Shown in pieces: positions 10,422 through 21,624 of a stretch of DNA of 64,000 nucleotides; position 1 is the first letter of the stretch; each line of letters starts with the position of its first letter. Where the stretch lies: the NCBI GenBank assembly GCA_016081115.2, contig JABTTQ020003420.1:668524-732523 (forward strand), in the 5' to 3' direction. A program made the position numbers and the translations under genes. This DNA comes from Rehmannia glutinosa. Lineage: Eukaryota > Streptophyta > Magnoliopsida > Lamiales > Orobanchaceae. The notes beneath the pieces are model-generated. The model searched no databases, was not told the origin of the DNA, and worked only from the letters and a program-made list of their open reading frames with translations.

Positions 10422-13013
10422 ACACCGGTGAGTGACTTGGATTGGGGTCACTTTCCTCCAAACTCCGGCCGTTTCCTTTGAGTGTTCATCGTTGGGGTAA
10501 AGGTGGTAAGACATCTTCAATAGGGGTTGGCTCGACTTGGTAGAAAGCAACAACGGTTGCAATCCGCACCACTCCCATAGGATCAATCTCTAGTTGTGAT
10601 TTGGAAGATTCCCCAAGGCCTTCCATCACCATTTTTGTTGCTCATGTAGGATCCTGGATTCCCGCATGGCTTGTTGATCTCCAATGCTTGACCACAGCAG
10701 CAGGTCCGAGATCTTCATCGCTCTCGAAAGCATGTCAAAATGTGGATGAGTATGATCAATGGTTCAGTTAGAGGACATATATTGGCTTTATCATCAGCGA
10801 GCTTCCTTCGCGCGCGATCTCTCCTTCTCCTTGTCTTTGAAGATCCGCAAGATATCTCGTGCGATTTTCTTCATCCAGTCTTGGACCAATGTGGTCAAAC
10901 CGAGGAAATTCAACAGCTTCTTCTTCTTCTTCAATAAACTCCGGTCTTTGAATCGTTCTCTTGATTGATTTCAAGCTTCCAATCCCTCCATTCTCACGCA
11001 CGATTTTGGATGTCCGGATATGGTTGGGATAGGATCATCACATCATCATTTTCTTCATCATTATCTCCATGTTGCCCTTCTTTTTCAGAATAGAGGGCAA
11101 CATACTCTGTTGCTCAACTCCTTCAAGAGCAGATCGGGGACATGTGGAGATATAGTCTGTCAAGAGGGGATTCATTGTCTCACCGCTTTATTTTCTCATT
11201 GCCTGTCTACACTGGTGGGTCTTCGACGACTCTGGCTGATCGGACGGCTTCAGCAGACTTGGCGATTGCATCAATAATCTCGGAGACTCTACTTCTCCAT
11301 TGTTTTAGCGATCTGTTCGGTGAGTGGAAGACTGTTGTTTTCTCAAGCTTTGATCGCTTGAAGAGTCTTCCTTTTGGTCCTTACAGAGGAATTTCTGGTT
11401 CGGATGCGATTTCTCCGAGTCCTGGGCGCGAGGGTCGGTGCTTCTTTCTTTTTCTCGAGGAGGAGCCGGATTTCTAGGCTTGCTTGTCCTCCTCCTTTCT
11501 TGACAATCGGAGAAGGTGTTTGAGGTTCCTTCTCATTTGTGGCAGGGAGGGGCAGTGACTCACTGTTTGTAGGGACAGTGCGGTTTTCTTTTTCTTCACG
11601 CAGGGGCAAAGATCTTCTTTGCAAAAGTGCAGGGCTTCTTCTTCTTCTTAAGAGGGGAGACATCTGTTTCTTCAGTGGTGAGTCTCCCTCACTTGTGTCC
11701 GCTCTCTTGGCATAAGCTCTCCCTCGTGCTCCGGAGAGATTTGATCGAACATTATTTTGTTAACGTGGAACGCTTTTCTATGTCGGAGAGAACACCTTTC
11801 ACCTCCATCAACCGACCAATCACCAGGCCATACCCCAAAGATCCTCCGAACGATCCATCCGCTTTGAATGACTTATTCCCAATATTTTGGCGAGTCCGCA
11901 TTTGTATACAAACTCACCTTTACCTTCTTCTCCTCCATGATCGCAGCCCATCACGATCAACTTGGTTTTGATAGTGGTTAAAACTTCCAAATTTGATATC
12001 TACGCACTTGGCAACAATATCCAACAACTTGTGGTAATCTTCTTCGCAGCTTCTTGTCGGTTGTGTAGACAACCTTCGCAAAGATAGTCATGTTTAGCCA
12101 CTTCCTTCCATGCGGCCAGGTTTACGTCGGCCTCATAGATCTCCCAAGACTCCTTCCACCGGTAGCAAAGCAGTGCTCACGCCAAATCCTTGGCAAAGTG
12201 ATTGTGACTTCTTCCCGTGAACAGAGGACTTGATGCCTCGTCGTGAACTTCAAAGATTCACATAGAATCGCGCGACCTCCTCCACGTAGGTCATTTGAAA
12301 CTCCATTGTGAGAAAGGGTTTGATCCGACTTTCTCCACCTTCTCGCCTATTTTCTTCACAAGGGTTTCGTCGAACCCCTGTTTGATCATTCCTTCAAAAT
12401 CCACGGTAGAACCGGTGTGGATTTATTTTCCCAACTTGACAAAATCGTGAGTAGATGCCATTTCTTGAAGCTTTACCGCACGAAACTTTGAGAAAGTGCT
12501 TTGAAAATCAGTAGGGTTTCGAGAGAAAAATTTATTTCTTTGCTTTGGAGAGAGATGAACAGTTTGTGTAAAGTGAGAGAAAACGGCTGAAATGGTATAT
12601 GTATGGGTTATGAAAGGATGTGCGGACGGTTTTTGAAATTTAATCAAGATCAACGGCTCGATTTTGCACGCCGATTAACATTAAATTTCTCGCATTTAAC
12701 GCTGGCGACATTTATATCCAATCATAAGCTTGGTATGTAGCTTCCGACATTTGTACATGTCATAATTATGATGACGTTCTTAAAAACATTCTCGCTTAGT
12801 AGAAACAATCTGCGTTTTTGTCACTTCGTTCATAAAGCGACTCACTTGCTCCATAGTTGATTCAATTTTCTCTCTTTTCACTTAGATACTCGGTTGTCGC
12901 CTAACTCGATGCAACTAATTTTCCGACACTACTGTCTTACTTAGCTGATTTATAAACTCATCTTCATTTTCATCTTTTCTTGTTTCATCTCTTCTTCTTG
13001 AGTTTCCTGAGTG

Positions 13014-14488
13014 TTAACTTAGCTCAATTAACCCTAGCTCATGCTTGAGTTCTTCAAATCTTGATTCACATAATGGTTTTGTGAATATGTCAGCTAACTG
13101 TTTATAAGTTGAGATATATTCCAAGGTGATGTCTTTCTTTTCAACATGATCTCTTATGAAGTGATATCCGACATCAATGTGCTTTGTTCTTGAGTGCAAC
13201 ACAGATTTTGAGTAATTGCAATAGCACTTGTGTTATCACACATAATTGGAATCTCTTTTTCTTCAACATCATAGTCTCTCCAGTTGTTGTCTCATCCATA
13301 AGATTTGGGCACAACAATTGTGCCCATACTATGTACTCGACCCATTTTGTGAATGTGGCTATTGAATTTTGCTTATTCTTTGAACCAAGAAACCAATATG
13401 TTTCCAAGCATTTGACATGTACCAAGTACTCTTCCTATCAACTCTACATCCAAAGATAGTCGAGTCCGAGTAACCAATTAGCTTGAATCCTCATACCTTT
13501 GGATACCATAAGCCAACCTCCAAAGCATCCCTTCAAATAGCTTAGATTCTCTTAGGCTGTGATCATATGGATTTCTTTTGGTGCAGATCGAAATCTTGCA
13601 CATACACCTACAACAAAGGTGATGTCCGCTCTACTTTGTGAGATGAGCGTTGAACCAATAAATGCTCTATATCTTGTTTGATCCACGTGCTTACCATCCG
13701 CATCCATATCCATCTTGGTGATGTATTCATTGGTATTTTCACAAAAGATTTCTCTTCCATACCAAATTTCTTCATTAAATCTCCTGGTATACTTTGTTTG
13801 ACTTATGAAGATTCCATCATTCACTATTTAATTTGAAGTCCTAGAAAGAATGTTAGTTCTCCCATCATGCTCATCTCAAATTTGCCTTGCATGAGGTTTG
13901 AGAATTTATCACACATCTCTTTGTTTGTAGATCCAAAAATAATGTCATCCACATATATTTGAACAAGCAAAGATGCTCTCTCCATCTTGAATTCTCAAGA
14001 GTGTTCTATCCACTTTGCCTTTGGTGAATCCATTGTCCGTTAGGAATTGAGATAATGTATCATACCATGCTCTTGGTGCCTGTTTCAATCCATAAAGAGC
14101 TTTGTTGAGCTTGTACACCTTATCTCCAAGAGTTTTTCGCTCAAATCCTCGGAGGTTGTTCAAAATAGACTTCTTCTTCCAATATCCATTTGAAAATGCA
14201 CTCTTCACATCCATCCGATATACGGTGAAGTTCTTATGTGCAAAGATAGGCAAGAAACATCCTTATTGCTTCTAATCTTGCAACATGAGCAAATGTTTCA
14301 TCAAAATCTATTCCCTCTTCTTGGCAATACCCTTTGGCTACCAATCTTGCTTTGTTTCTTACCACATATCCTTCCTCGTTCATCTTGTTTCTGAAAACCC
14401 ATTTTGTGCCAATAACATTTTGATGAGTTGGTCTTTGAACCAATTCCCATACTTTGTTTCTTTCAAACTGATTCAGCTCTTCTTGCAT
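13014..14488 (-). pseudogene. copia reverse transcriptase and RNase H, copy 2
   Basis: 14488-14234 gives the RT N-terminus (VIGTKWVFRNKMNEEG, RNKARLVAKGY). 14253-13945 gives VYRMDVKSAFSNGYW and KLNKALYGLKQAPRAWYD, both diagnostic of copia RT. The YVDD motif region falls at a frame break near 13950. 13824-13552 is the RT/RNase H connection, and 13202-13014 is the RNase H tail (HIDVGYHFIRDHVEK, QLADIFTKPL) ending in a stop at 13014. The order and motifs are unambiguous; the polyprotein is disrupted. Confidence 0.9.
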
Positions 14489-14884
14489 GGCCTAAATCCA
14501 ATGTGCATCATCCAATGCTTGGGACACATCTTTTGGCTCTATTTGGGAAATAAAGCAAGTGAACATTGCTTCTTGTTGAGCTCGGATCGGTTCTTATAGC
14601 ATCTCTTACATTTTCAATGATCACTCGGTGGATGGTCTCTCGGCTATCTTACATCGGGTTGGAGTAAGTTAGTTGGGTTGATCGTCTTGAAGTTTGTGTT
14701 ATCTTGAGCAGCCTCTCTCATTATCACTTAGTGCAGATCTTCCAAATTGTCTTTGAGATTCAGCTATCTCATCTTCCCTTGATTAATTACTCCGGTTTGC
14801 CTTCAACATAGGGACTCTTACGTATAGTTGGTCGATTCAAATTTTATCGCCTAACTTTTCAATGTCTTCTCCATTTACATAGGT

Positions 14885-16165
14885 TCATAAAAAACCACAT
14901 GTATAGACTCTTACGTGACCATAGTCCTTTTGTTTAGCACTCATAGTCTTTGCTTTCGGTGAGTATCCTGGGAAGATACCTTCATCAACTTTAGCATCAA
15001 ATGTCTTTAGATTATTCTTCTCATTGTTGTGGATGAAGCATTTACAACCAAAGATTTTAAAATATGCAACATTTGGCTTTCTCCTGTCCAAATCTCATAG
15101 GGAGTTTTTGTCATTTTGTCTATTTATCATGCATCTATTTTGAGTATAGCATGCTATGTTTATTGCTTGACCCAAAATCTTTTAGCGACCTGCTTGAGCC
15201 TAACATGGTCCTTCACGCTTCCTTGATAGTTCTATTCTTCTTTCTCGCAACTCCATTCATTTGTGGAGTCCTTGCAGAGATAGTTCATGAGCAATACCAT
15301 TTTCAACATAATACGAGTTATTATTCCATTGACAAACTCAGTTCCTCTGTCAGATCTTATCTTAATAATGGTTTGACTCTTCTCATTTTGAACTCTTTTC
15401 ATCAGCTGTGGTAACTTCTGCAAAGTTTCTTTCTTTTTACACATAAAAATTGTCCATGTAAATCTTGAATAATCATCCACCACTACTAGAGTGTATTTCT
15501 TTCCACTTATATTGGATGGCTCAATAGGACCAAATAGATCCATATGCAATAGATGCAATATCCTTGTTGACGATGGGCTTGACTTCTCTTTGAACGATGA
15601 TTTGATCTGCTTTCCCATTTGGCATGCATCACATACACTCTCTTTCTTGTATACTGAGTCTGTAAGTCCTTCTACAAGATTATTTCTTGCAAGTTTGCTA
15701 ATTGTTTTGAAATTCAGGTGACTCAGCTTCTTGTGCCACAGCCAACTTGATTCGGTGCTTTTTTGCTAGTAGACAAGTGTTTGGTGTTGCGATTGACCAA
15801 TCCACCACATATATGTTCTTTTGTCCGCATCCTTGTAGCACTACTTCATTAGATTCAGTGTTCTTGATTTGGCATACATCCATGTTGAATCCAACATTAT
15901 AGCCCTTGTCACGAGTTGGTCGATACTTAGCAGATTGAAGTTGAGTCCTTCGACATATGCAACATCTGTGATCTCTAATCCATTTTTCTTGATGGATCAA
16001 ATGCCTCTTATTTCTCCGGAGCTTCATTCCTCCAAATATAACTTTTGCACCTCTAACCTCCTTGAATTTTGATAGATTTTTCTTGTTCTTTGCCATGTGT
16101 CCGGAATGACCACTATCCATGTACAAAGTTTCGCACTCATTTTGTTCCTTGAACCTCGCAATCAA
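14885..16165 (-). pseudogene. copia gag-pre-integrase and integrase, copy 2
   Basis: 16165-15698 includes HMAKNKKNLSKFKEV and the pre-integrase tail (LAKKHRIKLAVAQ). 15618-15232 has the integrase core start LHLLHMDLFGPIEP, the first catalytic-Asp region VVVDDYSRFTW and the second around IRSDRGTEFVN. 15091-14885 holds the C-terminal part (KIFGCKCFIHN). The enzyme inserts cDNA into the host genome. Stops and frame shifts separate the pieces, so no active protein is encoded as read. Confidence 0.85.
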
Positions 16166-17293
16166 GGAATTTAGTTTTTAGGTACCCATACTTGCATGGG
16201 TCTCGACGGTAAGATGATACAACCAACCTATAGCTAAATGATTTGACTCTAAGGGGTTGCCATCTATCGTGCCATAATCATAATTTACTTTGGCAAATTA
16301 CTTGGGGGTTTTGGGTTCATACAACTGTCTCTTTTGTCTGTATGTCTGTGTGTGTGTTTTAGCAATTGCCTTCCTTGGGTAGTTGTGATACTTCTGAGTG
16401 TGGTGTTTGGGTGCATATGTGTGCTGAAGATAGATCTTTTGCCTTTGGAATGGCCTTTGCTGAGTTCTAGGCCTTTGTCATCTAGGCATATATTCCATAG
16501 ATTTTTGCTGATTTTTCACATTGTACCAATCAGCTTGGCTTGGGTAGTTTCTACCATTTCCATCATATGTGGTCCTTTTATAAAACTTTTGGGGTTTTTG
16601 GTAGCTTTGTTTCTTCTTTACAGAGTACTTCCTATTTGGAGTTTCTTTGAGGAACTCTGTTGGATTTCTTCTCGTTGTCCTCTCAAAGATACTCAATCCG
16701 GTTTTTTCCTTTTCCTTTATATCCTAGGCTAGTTTGTTTGTGATTGTGCTTTGGAATGACTATGTGTGCAACATTTGGTGTCTTAGAGTTTTGAGATGCT
16801 TCATTACTTGAAGATCCTTTTTCCAAGATCACTACAGGAGTTTGACTATACACAAAGGAATTGATTCTATGCCTGTCTTGTCTCCACATTCTTTTTGGCT
16901 CATGATAAGGTCATCCAATGATTTAGATGCCTTTGTGAATGAAGCAATCACATTTTGAGATCATTTTCTCTCTTTTCCGTAGCAGCTATCTCTGCTATTA
17001 GTTTAGCATTCTCGGCCTTCAACTTTTTGTTCTCATCGCCTAAGTGACTTAGAGTACTCACTTCTTAGTCGAGTTGTTAGTTTTGGCTTTTGAAATTTGT
17101 TTTCCTCATTTAATATAGTGTGTGAGGATTTAATGTGCTCAAAGTCTTTCATCATTTTGCCTAATGAATCATAAATATTAGTGGGTGATGAAGTGTGTGT
17201 GTCGATCACTATCACTAGAATATGAGTGAGATGAGTTAGAGTGTACCTCATCTTCTTGGTCGGGTTGGTCTTGTTCTTTGGCCATTAAAGCGA

Positions 17294-18319
17294 TCAAGGC
17301 TTCTTCTTGAGAATCACTCGAGTAGTCGCCTTCACTACTCTCGAGTCTCTTTGTGTCTTTTGGCTTGCCATTTGTCTCGGCGTAGATTTGCGACCAACAT
17401 TGCTTTTTCTTTTCTTGTCTTCTTTCCTGAAGACTCTTCTTTCCTCTTTATTCTTGTATTTGTTGACTACAGGATATGGGCAATCAATGGCATAGTGAAC
17501 CGGTTGCTCATAGTTCAAAGATAGATTCTCAACTTTTTGTTCACTCTTTCCATTCTCGGATTGTCGGCTTTTTGGTACTCGATCTTTTGATGCTCTTCTC
17601 TCTTGGGTGGCCTATCTTCCTTTGATTTGGGAGTCGGAGTGGGTGTCTTCTCGGAGGATTCACCTTTGCCTTTCTTGTAATTCTTGTTGAAGAATTTATT
17701 AAATCTTTTAACCATCATGGCAATCTCCTCCTGATCGATGACTTCTTTGCCTTCAGCTCTTTTTCCTTCCTTGACTATGAGTGCAAATTTGTTTTGGGTA
17801 CAACTATCTCCTCTTGATCCTTTCTTCTCACTCAAACTCATAAGCTTTGAGGTCCGAGAATAGTTCATGATTGGACGTTTTTATAGGTCCATCGAGTGCC
17901 TTAGAGCCATGGTTTTCATTTCCCACTCACCGAGGAGGCTTAAGTATCTTCATACACATCTCCTTCGTGTATATTATTTCCCAAGTGCTGAGAGCTCGTT
18001 TGTGATTTCAGTAAATCTAGCATCCAGTTGGTCCATTGTTTCACACCGCAATCATTTTGAAGTTTTCAAAGTTTTGAACAACAACAGATAATTTGTTTTC
18101 CTTAATTTGTTCGGATCCTTCACAAATTAAGGTTAGTTTATCCTGCATTTCTTTAGTTGTCTTGCAAGATTTGACTTTGTTGAACATGGCTTTGTCCAAG
18201 GTTTTGTAAAGTATATCCTTAGCCGCATTGTCAAGATTGTATCTTTTTTTGTCATCATTTGTCCATTCAGCTCTTGGTTTATCAACCACGGTGATCCGGG
18301 AGCAACATCCTCTTCTCAT
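17294..18319 (-). pseudogene. copia gag, copy 2
   Basis: 18319-18041 carries the UBN2 gag core (AEWTNDDKKRYNLDN, CKTTKEMQDKLTLICEG). 17868-17515 continues with a basic region (EEIAMMVKRFNKFFNKNYK), and 17518 onwards has the zinc-knuckle remnant HYAIDCPYP. In the readable frame the expected first cysteine pair of the CCHC knuckle is replaced (NYEQPV), as in copy 1. The two copies align well, so shared and private lesions can be told apart. Confidence 0.8.
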
Positions 18320-18608
18320 TCAATTGCAGCTCTTCTTCTTGCGATTGTGTTCACTTTTAAAATTTGTAGTGGCCCATCTTCTATTACTATCCACATTTCA
18401 TCGTGTAATCTTTGATAGATGAGTCTCGCATACGAATTTTCCAATCATCAAATTCCTCAATTGTGAACATAGGGATACGTGTCAAATTTGCTTCCATGAC
18501 AATAACTTTGCTTAAATAAAAGAGTTTTGAAGGATCAAGTGCTAAAGCAAGCTTTGAAGGATTGGAGATCTAGTTTAGTAACGGTGTGGAACGCTCAATA
18601 AACCAACC

Positions 18609-18619
18609 GCTCGATACCA
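18609..18619 (-). other. Damaged primer-binding site of copia copy 2
   Basis: At the PBS position, two bases from the LTR end, the minus strand reads TGGTATCGAGC, one base shorter than the TGGTATCAGAGC of copy 1. The missing A turns CAG into CG. Either the PBS is mutated or this is one of the CAG/CTG-to-CG lesions listed in the findings. Confidence 0.8.
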
Positions 18620-18621
18620 CT

Positions 18622-19593
18622 TGTAGGTCCCAAGGGGGTGTGAGTGTAAGGTTTAGAAGGGGGTTGAATAAACCTTACCAACTTAAGACGGGTTCGACCT
18701 TGAACCTTGCTACAATCCCTCGTGGAATGTAGACCCCTTTGATTCTTCAAATATTTCCTCTTTAACTGATTAAAGTCGTATTTCCTTCACGGGTGAGTGT
18801 TGGATTGATTTCCTTCGAAGTTATGGCTTGAGGATTAAGCTTGAATGAGTTGAGAATATTTTGTAGGTTCACTCAAATGATAGCTTGAATGTTCGTAATA
18901 CGGGTGGTCAAGGTAACCCATTCTCAAATTGATTCCTCAGCCTTTTATAGTGTTCTTTTGAAAATCTGCCCGTTAAAGAGATAGGCAAATTTTCAAAAGA
19001 CACTTGTGGTCATGGCTTGTCTTGTTGCAATCCTCGAAATTGACATTTCCTCGTATTGAATGAACCTTGACTTTTCGAGTTCGACACCGGTGCAAAGTGT
19101 TTCTCATTGGTTTATTCCTTTTGTACGCTTCTCGGGGATCGAGCACTTTAAGAGAGGCAAGATGGAAGTATTACTTGTTTAAGTAACTTTCTTGACTTAC
19201 GTAATCGGATCCTTTTCGTTTGTTTCTTGACTTGATCAGGTTCCTTAACTTCCCGGATGACTTCGAGTCGCCTTCCAATCATGGATGACTCATCATCACT
19301 TCAACTTGAGACTTGGCTATCTTGGGTTGACTTGACCGACACTTCACACAACCGCATCTCGGTGATACTTCTCGTCGAGTTCTGTCTTCTCTACCTTGCC
19401 ATACTCGGCCCATCGCAATGTGAGTCTTCATTCTAGTCTCAGTTGACTTGCATATTTAGGCATAGCCGACTTAACTCGGCTTTCGAACAACCCTATCTAT
19501 TACAATGCAAGTTACAAAGAAAATGAGGTGCCAACTTTCTAATTTAAGTTTTACATGACATTCATCAAAATCTAAAAATACATTTTCCAAAGA
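18622..19593 (-). repeat. 5' LTR of copia copy 2 (internally deleted)
   Basis: This LTR aligns with 3246-4876 from end to end but lacks the section matching about 3309-3905, so it is only about 0.97 kb. The deletion joins ACCTTACCAACTT directly to a segment near TTCGACCTTGAACC. The outer end reads TCTTTGGAAAATG instead of TGTTGGGAAATT, so the terminal TG is degraded. No target duplication can be tested, because the far end of the tandem lies outside the window. Confidence 0.85.
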
Positions 19594-19632
19594 TAATCAT
19601 TTTCACCAAGAAAAATTTCAAAAGAAAAATCC

Positions 19633-21156
19633 ACTTTTGGTCCCATTAGATTTACCCCCCGATGATTTAGTCCCATGTCTTGAAAATAGTCCCATAAGAT
19701 TTTTCTTGTCTCACTAATAGTCCCACCGTTAAAAACTAACGGTCAAACTCACAAATTGAAAGTCAAACCTCCGATTTGGGACCAAATCGAGAACAATGGG
19801 ACTAAAATCATCGTGTGCTCGATCTAATGAGATCAAAAGTGAATTTTTCTTTAAAAACTAAATATAATGATATATATTTTAAAAAAAAATATATTATCAT
19901 TAAAGTTACTATTTTTTTGTTTATTATAATTAAAAAATTGACAAGTAAATTAAATGATAAAATTTATTATTCAACTTACACAAAATAAAATTTGGAAAAT
20001 AATTTTTAAAAATAGATGTTAATTAATTTTTTTTTTTTGTAAATGTGTAATACAAAAAAGATGAAATACATGTATCATTTATTTTAATTAGAATATTAAC
20101 AAAGTAAATTAAATGATAAAATATATAACTCAAGTTATAAACTTTAAATTTTCTGAAAAATAACTTTTAAAAGTAGATGTTAATTATTTTTTTTTTTTGG
20201 TGAATGTGTAATATGAAATAAAAAAAAGATCAAATACATGCATATATAACCCAAGACATGTATAAAAAATATTTTTTTGGTCCCTATGTTCTTGCCCTAG
20301 GATACAAGTCTCATATATCTCAAAGTGCATGTATGTACATATATGTAAATTTTGATTTTTTGAGAAAATATAAAATTTGATTTAAAAACATAAAAAATAA
20401 AAATATAATATTTAAAAATATAATATTTAACATTACTAAATTTTTTAATAGTATTTATAATTTAACCATACTAAAATATTGTTAATAGTATTTTTCTAAA
20501 ATTTTTAAAATAATTCCTATATATATAAATTATGAAATTATTTAATATCATAACCTTTTTTATTTTATTGATAGTTGAACTACATATATTTTTCAATATA
20601 TAAATATGATTTTTATAATTATTCATATTTTCAAAATCAAGAAGTGATTTAAACTAAAAAAATATAGAAAAATTATTTATTTTTCTAAATATTATTAAGT
20701 AACAAAATTTGTTTTAGTTAAATAAAACACACTGAAAAAGATATTTTTTAGAAAAATATTTGAAAAACAGAGTTTTTTTTTAATTTTCAAGTTAGGGCAT
20801 TCACAATATTAATTTAAATAAATAAAATATATAATTTAAATTAATTTTTGTCATCAATAATATTAAATTTAACCAAAAAAGAATAATGGGACCATTTTTG
20901 GTTAAAAATTTAACTTTGGTGTCTTATGGGACCATTTTTGTCGTAAAAAATTTAACTTTAGTGTCCTATGGAACCATTTCTGTCATCATAACGGTTTTCG
21001 TTAATTTTTTAACGGAGCAACCCCAAGATTTTCAGTTTCCAAATCTTATGGGACTATTTTGGGTGGAAAATGTCAATTTTGGACTAAAAGTGAGTCTAAT
21101 GAGACTAAAATCGTCAATGAATAGGTCTAATGGGACCAAAAGTGAATTTTTCTCAA
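19633..21156. repeat. Inverted-repeat complex ('TTTTGGTCCCATTAGA' termini)
   Basis: The left end (about 19634: GAAAAATCCACTTTTGGTCC) is inversely repeated at the right end (about 21128-21156: GGACCAAAAGTGAATTTTTC). A second inward copy, TCAAAAGTGAATTTTTC, ends at about 19855, so 19633-19855 alone is also a 223-bp unit with inverted ends. 20886-21000 repeats GGGACCATTTTTG several times. Between them is AT-rich DNA without coding potential. It is probably two related MITEs, or one element with an internal expansion; the superfamily is unknown. Confidence 0.6.
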
Positions 21157-21350
21157 ATTCAACATTATTAGTTTTTTTCGTCCTACTAATATTTCACCCC
21201 ATACATCTGCGATTCTCATTTTCTAAATTACTCTTTTTCATGCCACACACAAACATAGTTTCATTTAATACATACACTGAAACATAATTAATTCATATCA
21301 TTTCTCATTATTACGTAAAAAAACATCAAAAAATAGAAACATGTATTGTG

Positions 21351-21616
21351 TATGGGTGACAATTTGGACCATCTGGTCAGGTTCGTGTTTGGTTTCGGGT
21401 TGATTTCGGGTTATGCTTAAAATGCATCAAAAATTAAAATATAAAATAACTACGTTTTAGATAAATTGGTAATATCGTGTCAGATTCATGTTAGTCGTGT
21501 TCGGGTTCGAGTTTCTCGTGTTTGTATTCGGATTTGTCTCAGTAACTTCGGATCAAGTTTACTTCGGATCAAGTTCATGTCGGATTATTGTGTTGTGTCA
21601 GGAATTGCGACCCCTA
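21351..21616. mobile_element. 266-bp hAT MITE with perfect 8-bp target duplication
   Basis: The ends TATGGGTGACAATT and GGAATTGCGACCCCTA form imperfect inverted repeats. The flanking 8 bases are identical: GTATTGTG at 21343-21350 and at 21617-21624. An 8-bp duplication plus TA(G/T)GGG-type ends indicates hAT. The interior has repeated TCGGGTT/TTCGGAT motifs and no ORF. Confidence 0.88.
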
Positions 21617-21624
21617 GTATTGTG

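Larger units (their letters stand above)
4890..12653 (-). pseudogene. env-like third ORF of SIRE-type copia copy 2 (interrupted)
   Basis: After the RNase H stop, the element continues for several kb of degenerate coding sequence on the minus strand. Readable blocks lie at 12653-12423 (ending MASTHDFVKLGK), 11663-11343, 11001-10768 (IEEEEEAVEFPRFDH), 8835-8700, 7164-6889, 6379-6146, 6055-5807 (a Lys/Glu run) and 5649-5431. The N-terminal block resembles the plant 'putative plant transposon protein' domain found in ORF3 of SIRE and Athila elements, and the C-terminal blocks look coiled-coil or charged. This is recalled family similarity, not a search. Two later insertions and many frame breaks destroy it. 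Confidence 0.6.
13014..18620 (-). mobile_element. Ty1/copia (SIRE-like) copy 2, gag-pol region
   Basis: This is a nearly complete but frame-broken gag-pol on the minus strand. In order: gag UBN2 block (18319-18041), basic segment and degenerate zinc knuckle (17868-17294), acidic linker (17251-17033), gag-pre-integrase (16165-15698), integrase (15618-14885), reverse transcriptase (14488-13552) and RNase H (13425-13014). The integrase-before-RT order places it in Ty1/copia. With the LTR at 18622 and the env-like ORF to the left, the full element spans about 16.3 kb, including about 2.8 kb of later insertions. Confidence 0.88.

Noticed and set aside
10740..11971. Plus-strand ORFs of 65-114 codons
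   Set aside because: They mirror minus-strand env-like coding blocks and encode no known protein.
4890..12653. An endogenous virus envelope gene
   Set aside because: The position and wording fit the env-like ORF3 of plant LTR retrotransposons; no viral glycoprotein feature can be shown.
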